Positions 1-8,750 of a DNA stretch of 64,000 nucleotides are shown here, one piece after another; position 1 is the first letter of the stretch; each line of letters starts with the position of its first letter. This DNA comes from Colletes latitarsis (lineage: Eukaryota; Arthropoda; Insecta; Hymenoptera; Colletidae): contig NC_135141.1 of the NCBI RefSeq assembly GCF_051014445.1, forward strand, positions 1,054,001 to 1,118,000. The letters are read 5' to 3'. The notes beneath the pieces were generated by a model that saw nothing but the letters and a program-made list of their open reading frames with translations, was not told where the DNA came from and made no database searches. The position numbers were made by a program, and so were the translations under genes.

Positions 1-3000
1 CCGAAAAAACCCAGGTTCTGGCCAACAAGTATGCGAAGAAGGCAAAATCATGAGCCAGATGCGGGCATAAGCCAGACCTAACCCAGACCTAACCGGTTTT
101 ATCCTCTAAAATATTGAACGAAACCAAGTTTAATGGACTGTTTCTGTGTGGTACCACATTACTACGTGACTCAAACCACAGAAAACCTAGGATCTGGCCA
201 ACAAGAATGCGGAAAAGGTAAAATCATGAGCCAGATGCGGGCATAACGCAGACCTAACCCAGACCTAACCGGTTTTATCCTGTAAAATGTGGATCGAAAC
301 CAGCTTTAATTGACTGTTTCAGTGTGATACCACATTACTCCGTGACTCAAACCCGAAAAAACCCAGGTTCTGGCCAACAAGTATGCGAAGAAGGCAAAAT
401 CATGAGCCAGATGCGGGCATAAGCCAGACCTAACCCAGACCTAACCGGTTTTATCCTCTAAAATATTGATCGAAACCAGGTTTAATCGACTGTTTCAATG
501 TGGGACAACATTACTACGTGATTCAAACCCGAAAAAACCAAGGATGTAGCCAACAAGTATGCGAAGAAGGCGAAATCATGAGCCAGATGCGGGCATAACC
601 CAGACCTAACCCAGACCTAGCCGGTGTCATCCTTTAAAATATTGATCGTAACCAAGCTTAGTGGACTGTTTCAGTGTGGTACCACATTACTACGTAACTC
701 AAACACGAAAAAACCCAGGATCTGGCCAACAAGTATGCGAAGAAGGCAAAATCATGTGCCAGATGCGGGCATATGCCAGACCTAACCCAGACCTAACCGG
801 TTTTATCCTCTAAAATATTGATCGAAACCAAGTTTAATGGACTGTTTCAGTGTGGTACCACATTACTACGTGACTCAAACCATAGAAAACCTAGGATCTG
901 GCCAACAAGAATGCGGAAAAGGTAAAATCATGAGCCAGATGCGGGCATAAGCCAGACCTAACCGGTTTTATCCTCTAAAATATTGATCGAAACCAGGTTT
1001 TATTGACTGTTACTGTGTGGTACCACATTACTACGTGATTCAAATCCGAAAAAACCCAGGATCTGGCCAACAAGTATGCGAAGAAGGCAAAATCATGAGC
1101 CAGATGCGGGCATAACCCAGACCTAACCCAGACCTAACCGGTTTTATCCTCTAAAATATTGATCGAAACCAGTTTTAATTGACTGTTTCAATGTGGTACA
1201 ACATTACTACGTGATTCAAACCCGAGAAAACCCAGGATCTGGCCAACAAGTTTGCGAAGAAGGCAAAATCATGAGCCAGATGCGGGCATAAGCCAGACCT
1301 AACCCAGACCTAACCGGTTTTATCCTCTAAAATATTGATCGAAACCAGCTTTAATTGACTGTTTCAGTGTGGTACCACATTACTACGTGACTCAAACCCG
1401 AAAAAAACCGGGTTCTGGCCAACAAGTATGCGAAGAAGGCAAAATCATGAGCCAGATGTGGGCATCACCCAGACCTAACCCAGACCTAACCGGTTTTATC
1501 CTCTAAAATATTGATCGAAACCAAGTTTAATGGACTGTTTCAGTGTGGTACCACATTACTACGTGACTCAAACCCGAAAAAACCCACGATCTGGTCAACA
1601 AGTATGCGAAGAAGGCAAAATCATGAGCCAAATGCGGGCATAAGCCAGACCTAACCCAGACCTAACCGGTTTTATCCTTTAAAATATTCATTGAAACCAG
1701 CTTTAATTGACTGTTTCAATGTGGTACAACATTACTACGTGATTCAAACCCGATGAAACCCAGGATCTGGCCAACAAGTATGCGAAGAAGGCAAAATCAT
1801 GGAGCCAGATGCGGGCATAACCCAGACCTAACCGGTTTTGTCCTCTAAAATATTGATTGAATTCAGGTTTAATTGACTGTTACCGTGTGGTGCCACATTA
1901 CTATCTGATTCAAACCCGAGAAAACCACGGATCTGGCCAACAAGTATGCGAAGAAGGCAAAATCATGAGCCAGATGCGGGCATAACCCAGACCTAACCCA
2001 GACCTAACCGGTTTTATCCTCTAAAATATTGATCGAAACCAGGTTTAATAGACTGTTTCAATGTGGTACAACATTACTACGTGATTCAAACCCGAAAAAA
2101 CCCAGGATGTAGCCAACAAGTATGCGAAGAAGGCAAAATCATGAGCCAGATGCGGGCATAACCCAGACCTAACCGGTTTTGTCCTCTAAAATATTGATCG
2201 AATTCAGGTTTAATTGACTGTTACCGTGTGGTGCCACATTACTATCTGATTCAAACCCGAGAAAACCCAGGATCTGGCCAACAAGTATGCAATGAAGGCA
2301 AGATCACGAGCCAGATGCTCGCATAACCCAGACCTAAACCAGACCTAACCGGTTTTATCCTCTAAAATATTGATCGAAACCAAGTTTAATGGACTGTTTC
2401 AGTGTGGTACCACATTACTACGTGCCTCAAACCACAGAAAACCTAGGATCTGTCCAACAAGTATGCGGAAAAGGTAAAATCATGAGCCAGATGCGGGCAT
2501 AACGCAGACCTAACCCAGACCTAACCGGTTTTATCTTCTAAAATGTGGATCGAAACCAGCTTTAATTGACTGTTTCAGTGTGGTACCACATTACTACGTG
2601 ACTCAAACCCGAAAAAACCCAGGTTCTGGCCAACATGTATGCGAAGAAGGCAAAATCCTGAGCCAGATGTGGGCATAAGCCAGACCTAACCCAGACCTCA
2701 CCGAATTTGTCCTCTAAAATATTGATCGAAACCAGGTTTTATTGACTGCTTCTGTGTGGTACCACATTACTACGTGATTCAAACCCGAAAAAACACAGGA
2801 TCTGGCCAACAAGTATGCGAAGAAGGCTTAATCATGAGCCAGATGCGGGCATAAGCCAGACCTAACCCAGACCTAACCGGTTTTATCCTCTAAAATATTC
2901 ATCGAAACCAGCTTTAATTGACTGTTTCAATGTGGTACAACATTACTACGTGTTTCAAACCCGATGAAACCCAGGATCTGGCCAACAAGTATGCAATGAA

Positions 3001-6000
3001 GGCAAGATCATGAGCCAGATGCGCGCATAACCCAGACCTAAACCAGACCTAACCGGTGTCATCCTGTAAAATATTGACCGAAACCAAGTTTAATGGACTG
3101 TTTCAGTGTGGTACCACATTTCTACGTGACCCAAACCCGAAAAAACCCAGGTTCTGGCCAACAAGTATGCGAAGAAGTCAAAATCATGAGCCAGATGCGG
3201 GCATAACCCAGACATAACCCAGACCTAACCGGTGTCATCCTTTAAATTATTGATCGAAACCAAGTTTAATGGACTGTTTCAGTGTGGTACCACATTACTA
3301 CATGACTCAAACACGAAAAAACCCAGGATCTGGCCAACAAGTATGCGAAGAAGGCAAAATCATGAGCCAGATGTGGACATAACCCAGACCTAACCCAGAC
3401 CTAACCGGTTTTATCCTCTAAAATATTGATCGAAACCATGTTTAATCGACTGTTTCAATGTGGGACAACATTACTACGTGATTCAAACCCGAAAAAACCG
3501 AGGATGTAGCCAACAAGTATGCGAAGAAGGCAAAATCATGTGCCAGATGCGGGCATATGCCAGACCTAACCCAGACCTAACCGGTTTTATCCTCTAAAAT
3601 ATTGATCGAAACCAAGTTTAATGGACTGTTTCAGTGTGGTACCACATTACTACGTGACTCAAACCACAGAAAACCTAGGATCTGGCCAACAAGAATGCGG
3701 AAAAGGTAAAATCATGAGCCAGATGCGGGCATAACGCAGACCTAACCCAGACCTAACCGGTTTTATCCTCCAAAATGTGGATCGAAACCGTCTTTAATTG
3801 ACTGTTACTGCGTGGTACCACATTACTACGTGATTCAAATCCGAAAAAACCCAGGATCTGGCCAACAAGTATGTGAAGAAGGCAAAATCATGAGCCAGAT
3901 GCGGGCATAACCCAGACCTAACCCAGACCTAACCGGTTTTATCCTCTAAAATATTGATCGAAACCAGTTTTAATTGACTGTTTCAATGTGGTACAACATT
4001 ACTACGTGATTCAAACCCGAGAAAACCCAGGATCTGGCCAGCAAGTATGCGAAGAAGGCAAAATCATGAGCCAGATGCGGGCATAAGCCAGACCTAACCC
4101 AGACCTAACCGGTTTTATCCTCTAAAATATTGATCGAAACCAGGTTTTATTGACTGTTACTGTGTGGTACCACATTACTACGTGATTCAAATCCGAAAAA
4201 ACCCAGGATCTGGCCAAGAAGTAAGCAAGGAAGGCAAAATCATGAGCCAGATGCGGGCATAACCCAGACCTAACCCAGACCTAACCGGTGTCATCCTTTA
4301 AAATATTGATCGAAACCAAGTTTAATGGACTGTTTCAGTGTGGTACCACATTACTACATGACTCAAACACGAAAAAACCCAGGATCTGACCAACAAGTAT
4401 GCGAAGAAGGCAAAATCATGAGCCAGATGCGGGCATAAGCCAGACCTAACCCAGACCTAACCGGTTTTATCCTCTAAAATATTGATCGAAACCAGGTTTT
4501 ATTGACTGTTACTGTGTGGTACCACATTACTACGTGATTCAAATCCGAAAAAACCCAGGATCTGGCCAACAAGTAAGCAAGGAAGGCAAAATCATGAGCG
4601 AGATGCGGGCATAACCCTGACCTAACCCAGACCTAACCGTTTTTATCCTCTAAAATATTGATCGAAACCAGGTTTTATTGACTGTTACTGTGTGGTACCA
4701 CATTACTACGTGATTCAAATCCGAAAAAACCCAGGATGTAGCCAACAAGTATGCGAAGAAGGCGAAATCATGAGCCAGATGCGGGCATAACCCAGACCTA
4801 ACCCAGGCTTAACCGGTGTCATCCTTTAAAATATTGATCGACACCAAGCTTAGTGGACTGTTTCAGTGTGGTACCACATTACTACGTAACTCAAACACGA
4901 AAAAACCCAGGATCTGGCCAACAAGTATGCGAAGAATGCAGAATCATGAGCCAGATGTGGGCATAAGCCAGACCTAACCCAGACCTAACCGATTTTATCC
5001 TCCAAAATATTGATCGAAACCAGGTTTTATTGACTGCTACTGTGTGGTACCACATTACTACGTGACCCAAACCCGAAGAAAACCCAGGTTCTGGCCAACA
5101 AGTATGCAAAGAAGGCAAAATCATGAGCCAGATGCGCGCATAATCCAGACCTAAACCAGACCTAACCGGTGTCATCCTCTAAAATATTGATCGAAACCAA
5201 GTTTAATGGACTGTTTCAATGTGGTACAACATTACTACGTGATTCAAACCCGAGAAAACCCAGGATCTGCCCAACAAGTATGCGAAGAAGGCAAAATCAT
5301 GAGCCAGAGGCGCGCATAACCCAGACCTAAACCAGACCTAACAGGTGTCATCCTCTAAAATATTGATTGAAACCAAGTTTAATGGACTGTTTCAGTGTGG
5401 TACCACATTACTACATGACTCAAACAATAAAAAACCCAGGATCTGGCCAACAAGTATGCGAAGAAGGCAAAATCATGAGCCAGATGCGGGCATAACCCAG
5501 ACCTAACCCAGACCTAACCGGTGTCATCCTTTAAAATATTGATCGAAACCAAGTTTAGTGGACTGGTTCAGTGTGGTACCACATTACTACGTAACTCAAA
5601 CACGAAAAAAACCAGGATATGGCCAAGAAGTATGCGAAGAAGGCAAAATCATGAGCCAGATGCGCGCATAACCCAGACCTAACCGGTTTTGTCCTCTAAA
5701 ATATTGATCGACTTCAGGTTTAATTGACTGTTACCGTGTGGTGCCACATCACTATCTGATTCAAACCCGAGAAAACCACGGATCTGGCCAACAAGTATGC
5801 GAAGAAGGCAAAATCATGAGCCAGATGCGAGCATAAGCCAGACCTAACCAGTTTTATCCTCTAAAATATTGATCGAAACCAGGTTTTATTGACTGTTACT
5901 GTGTGGTACCACATTACTACGTGATTCAAATCCGAAAAAACCCAGGATCTGGCCAATAAGTATGCAAAGAAGGCAAAATCATGAGCCAGATGCGGGCATA

Positions 6001-6472
6001 ACCCAGACCTAACCCAGACCTAACCGGTGTCATCCTTTAAAATATTGATCGAAACCGAGTTTAGTGGACTGGTTTAGTGTGGTACCACATTACTACGTAA
6101 CTCAAACACGAAAAAAACCAGGATATGGCCAACAAGTATGCGAAGAATGCAAAATCATGAGCCAGATGCGCGCATAACCCAGACCTAACCCAGACCTAAC
6201 CGGTGTTATCCTCCAAAATATTGATCGAAAACAAATTTAATGGACTGTTTCTGTGTGGTAGCGCATTACTACGTGATTCAATCTCGAAAAAACCCAGGAT
6301 CTGGCCAACGAATATACTATGAAGTCAAAATCATGAGCGAGATGCGGGCATTACCCAGACCTAACCCAAACCTAACCGGTGTTATCCTCTAAAATATTGA
6401 ACGAAACTAGGTTTAATTGACTGTTTCACTGTGGTACCACATCACTACGTGATTCAAACTGGAAAAAACCCA
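1..6472. repeat. Satellite array, left flank (about 176-bp monomer)
   Basis: Head-to-tail tandem monomers of about 176 bp fill this stretch; landmarks such as CTAAAATATTGATCGAAACC and GGCCAACAAGTATGCG recur once per unit. Monomers differ by scattered substitutions. Some are about 165 bp because they carry one rather than two copies of the 11-bp subrepeat ACCTAACCCAG (for example near 950, 1830, 2165, 5685 and 5845). No inverted monomer, gene or RNA gene was seen. Compared with the right arm, neighbouring monomers are mixed and long higher-order periods are hard to see, as expected of an older or less homogenised part of an array. Chromosomal location (centromeric, pericentromeric or subtelomeric) cannot be read from the sequence. 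Confidence 0.97.
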
Positions 6473-6484
6473 GGATCTGGCCAA
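6473..6484. repeat. Target-site duplication, left copy
   Basis: GGATCTGGCCAA is the last satellite sequence before the retrotransposon. The same 12 bases restart the satellite directly after the poly(A) tail at 12027. The preceding A (6472) may also belong, giving 13 bp, but it cannot be told apart from the tail. Length and position fit target-primed reverse transcription. Confidence 0.93.
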
Positions 6485-6868
6485 TCCCTCATGGGCTGCC
6501 AGCCTATCAGCTGCAGTACGGGCTTAACGAACCCGGGGTACCCGAGTCATACACACACCGTAAGCCTCCTGTTGGTCGTCACAACGACCCATTCACAATT
6601 CCCTATTGGTTTTGTGAATGGTACGTGACGGCAGGAGGAACGGGGGTCTTGGCTTAACCGCCTGGGCCACGAGTATGGCGACTCTATAAAATCGCCCTCC
6701 AATCCTAAGCTATGGTGCGCGGCGATGGGATGCATGGTTGGGGGAGAAGGCCCAATCCCGAGCAACCACCTCCGGGGAACCTGCCGAACCCCCGGAGTAT
6801 TAGGCTTACCCGGGTAAGGCGGCTCTGCCCGGGTGGACCTTTATTTCCGACCATCTCGTGGGACTATT
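6485..6868 (+). promoter_or_regulatory. Retrotransposon 5' UTR (probable internal promoter region)
   Basis: These 384 nt lie between the insertion boundary and the ORF1 ATG. Non-LTR elements normally carry their promoter inside the 5' UTR, so promoter function is inferred from family knowledge. A TATA-like word, TATAAAA, is at 6685-6691; its relevance is doubtful because it lies about 200 nt inside the element. The segment is structured: CCATTCACAA at 6589-6598 pairs perfectly with 6612-6621, and CTCCGGGG at 6770-6777 pairs with 6790-6797. Its presence argues against 5' truncation. Confidence 0.6.
6589..6621 (+). other. 5' UTR hairpin, 10-bp perfect stem
   Basis: CCATTCACAA (6589-6598) and TTGTGAATGG (6612-6621) are exact reverse complements around a 13-nt loop. 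An outer weaker pairing of the CCTCCTG segment (from about 6565) with CAGGAGG (about 6631-6637) could enclose it, together with the small GGTCGT/ACGACC hairpin at about 6574-6589. A role in RNP assembly or translation is possible but not shown. Confidence 0.6.
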
Positions 6869-8748
6869 ATGGACACAGAAAATAAAATGGGGATGGGGCG
6901 GGTTTTGTCGGTTGGGGAGGACGGAGACGGGGTTGGGGTTAGGGTGGCGGCGCTCGCGCCCCACTCAGCGCCAGGTCCGGCTTCGTGGAGGGTGGAGGAG
7001 GACGACGAGACGGCGTCGGTCTCGTCCTTCTCCTCCAGCACGAGCCACATAGGCTCTAAGAGGAAGAGGACGGGGCAGGCCGTCGTCGAGGTGGGCGGGG
7101 CGATGAGCCCGTCGGTGAGGCTGAGTTGCCTCAGGGACGAGGTGACCGAGGAGATATCGGAGAGGATCTCCTCGTCCCTGAGGCGGGTGGAGAAAGTCGC
7201 CGCTGCCTGCGCCTTTAAGGGGCAGAAAAGCGGTGGCGCGGAGGCCCTGAAGGTCGCGGCGGAGGAAATGAGGGAGGCGGCGCGGGAGCTCAGAGGGCGG
7301 AACGCCCGTCTGCAGCTCCTGTTGGAGGAGGAGCGACAGGGGAGGAGGAGGGCAGAGACGCTGTGGAACAGCGCGGCCCTCCCTCCCATCCTCCCTCCTC
7401 CTCCACCGCCGCGTCCCTCGGCGGAGGTAAATAAGCGGAGTGCGGCGGCAGTGGTGCGGGGCACCGCGGGCCCCTCCACTCGCACTCCGCCCGTGAAGAA
7501 GTCCCCGTCCTCCTCAGAAGACGATCTTCTGAGGAGGATTGGGGACATGATTGATGGCAAGCTGGCCGCCTTCCGGGAGGAGCTCCTCGCCGGAAGAGCG
7601 GTCAGCAGGAAGGCGGTGCCTCCCCGACCTGTTCCGGTACAGTCGGGGAAGGCAGAGAAGGGCGGAGTGAAGGCTCCGCCCAGCGTTGCGGCACCAGGGC
7701 CCCGGGTCGCGACCCCCAAGGGGGGTGGTGTACCCGTGGTCGCGGTGGTCGCGTCCACCACAGCACCCTCCCAAGGGGGGGTGGCGTGGAGTGAGGTGGT
7801 GGGGCGGAAGGCGAAGCGGGTGGCGAGGAAGGCCTCGCAACCGCAGCCTCCGCCTCCGCCGCCGGCGGCCAAGGTAAAGGCCGCGAAGGTCGGGAAGGCA
7901 CGACCAGGTCGTCCCCCAAAAACGGCAGCGGTGACGCTGACCGTTGCGCAGGGGGGCGACCTGACCCTCGCGGAGGCGATGCGGCTCGCCAGGGAGAATA
8001 TCTCCCTGGAAGAGCTGGGCATCGCCTCCGTGAGGGCGAAGAGGGCCGTGACCGGGGGTCTCTTGCTGGAGATCCCCGGTGCAGAAAGCGGCGCGAAGGC
8101 GGATCGTCTCGCCCAGAGGCTCCGGGAGCAGCTGGGCGAGCGAGGTGTCCGGGTCGCCCGGCCCACGAAGCGCACGGAGATGCGCGTTTGTGGGCTAGAC
8201 GACTCGGTCAGCGCACAGGATGTGTCCCGTGCCCTTGCGAGGGCGGGGGACTGTCCTGTGGAGGACCTGCGGATCGGAGAGATCCGCAGGTCGCCCTCCG
8301 GCCTCGGGTCGGTGTGGGCCCGGTGCCCCCTCTCCGCCGCCCGTAAGGTGGCGGAATCCGGGAGGGTGTTGGTGGGGTGGGTTTCGGCGCGAGTGGAAAT
8401 CCTCGCGCCGCGCCCGCTCCAGTGTCACCGCTGCCTCGAATTGGGGCACGCGAGGCAGTGGTGCACCTCGCCGGTGGACCGCAGCGGTCAGTGTTACCGC
8501 TGCGGTGCCAAAGAGCACCGTGCGAGCCAGTGCTCGGCGGCCCCCCACTGCCCGCTGTGTGCAGACATGGGGAGGCCAGCCGATCACAGGGTGGGGAGTA
8601 AGAAGTGCTCCCCCCCCCCTCCCGGAAGGAGAGGAAGAGGCGGGCTGCACCGGCTCCGGTGCCGAGGGCGGTGGCAGCGTCCTCCATGGAGGTGGACGGT
8701 GCTACGGGGACGGACGGCCGGGAGGAGGCTGGCGCGGCCATTAATTAA
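6869..8748 (+). CDS. R1-clade retrotransposon ORF1 protein (Gag-like, RNA-binding), frame-broken near the C terminus
   Basis: ORF1 proteins of R1-clade elements bind the element RNA and assemble the RNP that enters the nucleus. The ATG at 6869 has a favourable context (A at -3, G at +4); an open frame extends up to a GTG at 6833 but has no earlier ATG. Visible parts: an acidic and Ser-rich N terminus; a coiled-coil-like charged region around residues 84-165; a Pro-rich stretch at about 170-180; a basic Ala/Pro-rich middle with an AT-hook-like RPGRPPK at about 345; an RRM-like region at about 385-515; then three zinc knuckles, CX2CX4HX4C at 519-532 and 542-555, and a CX2CX8HX6C form starting at 561. 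Just after the third knuckle a C10 run (8610-8619) puts the frame out. The literal frame runs on to 8875 as Arg/Pro-rich sequence overlapping ORF2. The -1 frame instead gives a basic then acidic tail ending in TAA at 8746-8748, which abuts ORF2 as TAATG, so I take 8748 as the true end. Confidence 0.9.
7128..7184 (+). other. ORF1 hairpin, 15-bp perfect stem
   Basis: GCCTCAGGGACGAGG (7128-7142) pairs exactly with 7170-7184. The enclosed 27 nt can fold further (GAGGAGAT with ATCTCCTC). It lies in the coiled-coil coding part. Confidence 0.8.
7501..7546 (+). other. ORF1 hairpin, 13-bp perfect stem plus extension
   Basis: CCTCCTCAGAAGA (7509-7521) pairs exactly with 7525-7537 around a 3-nt loop. 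GTCCCC (7501-7506) pairs with GGGGAC (7541-7546) beyond a small internal loop. Confidence 0.8.
8051..8080 (+). other. ORF1 hairpin, 12-bp stem with one G-U
   Basis: ACCGGGGGTCTC (8051-8062) pairs with GAGATCCCCGGT (8069-8080); the one non-Watson-Crick position is G-U in sense RNA. A separate 9-bp perfect hairpin is just upstream (7989-7997 with 8001-8009). Confidence 0.7.
8161..8195 (+). other. ORF1 hairpin, 14-bp stem with one bulge and one G-U
   Basis: GCCCACGAAGCGCA (8161-8174) pairs with TGCGCGTTTGTGGGC (8181-8195) around a 6-nt loop. Confidence 0.65.
8264..8292 (+). other. ORF1 hairpin, 12-bp perfect stem
   Basis: GACCTGCGGATC (8264-8275) pairs exactly with 8281-8292 around the loop GGAGA. 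Confidence 0.8.
8426..8463 (+). other. Hairpin over the first zinc knuckle, 13-bp stem with one G-U
   Basis: CACCGCTGCCTCG (8426-8438) pairs with CGAGGCAGTGGTG (8451-8463). The stem arms encode the two halves of the first CCHC knuckle. A 9-bp perfect hairpin precedes it (8385-8393 with 8402-8410). Confidence 0.7.
8610..8619 (+). other. C10 homopolymer: frame break in ORF1
   Basis: Ten consecutive C residues sit two bases after the last zinc-knuckle Cys codon (TGC 8606-8608). Upstream codons start at positions equal to 2 mod 3, whereas the plausible C-terminal frame uses 1 mod 3, so a -1 shift (equivalent to one more C or two fewer) is needed. Homopolymers of this length are prone to sequencing and replication slippage; programmed slippage is an alternative. 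Confidence 0.75.
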
Positions 8749-8750
8749 TG
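8746..8750 (+). promoter_or_regulatory. TAATG stop-start junction of ORF1 and ORF2
   Basis: The -1-frame ORF1 stop TAA (8746-8748) shares its final A with the ORF2 start ATG (8748-8750). The same UAAUG overlap in the R1-clade element SART1 of the silkworm is known to allow termination-reinitiation translation of ORF2, helped by downstream RNA structure. Here the hairpin AGGACTTG/CAAGTCCT (8800-8807 with 8814-8821) lies about 50 nt downstream. Coupled translation is therefore the likely way ORF2 is expressed, if the ORF1 frame is intact in active copies. Confidence 0.75.

Noticed and set aside
4891..5175. Short minus-strand open frames in the satellite (also at 14979-15317, 16552-16761, 41129-41317 and 63584-63781)
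   Set aside because: They are translations of the satellite monomer itself. The same peptide pieces recur with the repeat, and 176 is not a multiple of 3, so no frame is maintained.
1..6472. CRISPR-like regular repetition
   Set aside because: There are no unique spacers between short repeats. The whole 176-bp unit repeats, which is satellite DNA.
6685..6691. TATAAAA as the promoter of the retrotransposon
   Set aside because: It lies 200 nt inside the element, so transcription from it would lose the 5' end. Kept only as a remark.
6833..6868. GTG start 36 nt upstream of the ORF1 ATG
   Set aside because: The element is eukaryotic and the ATG at 6869 has a good Kozak context, so the GTG is not used as the start.
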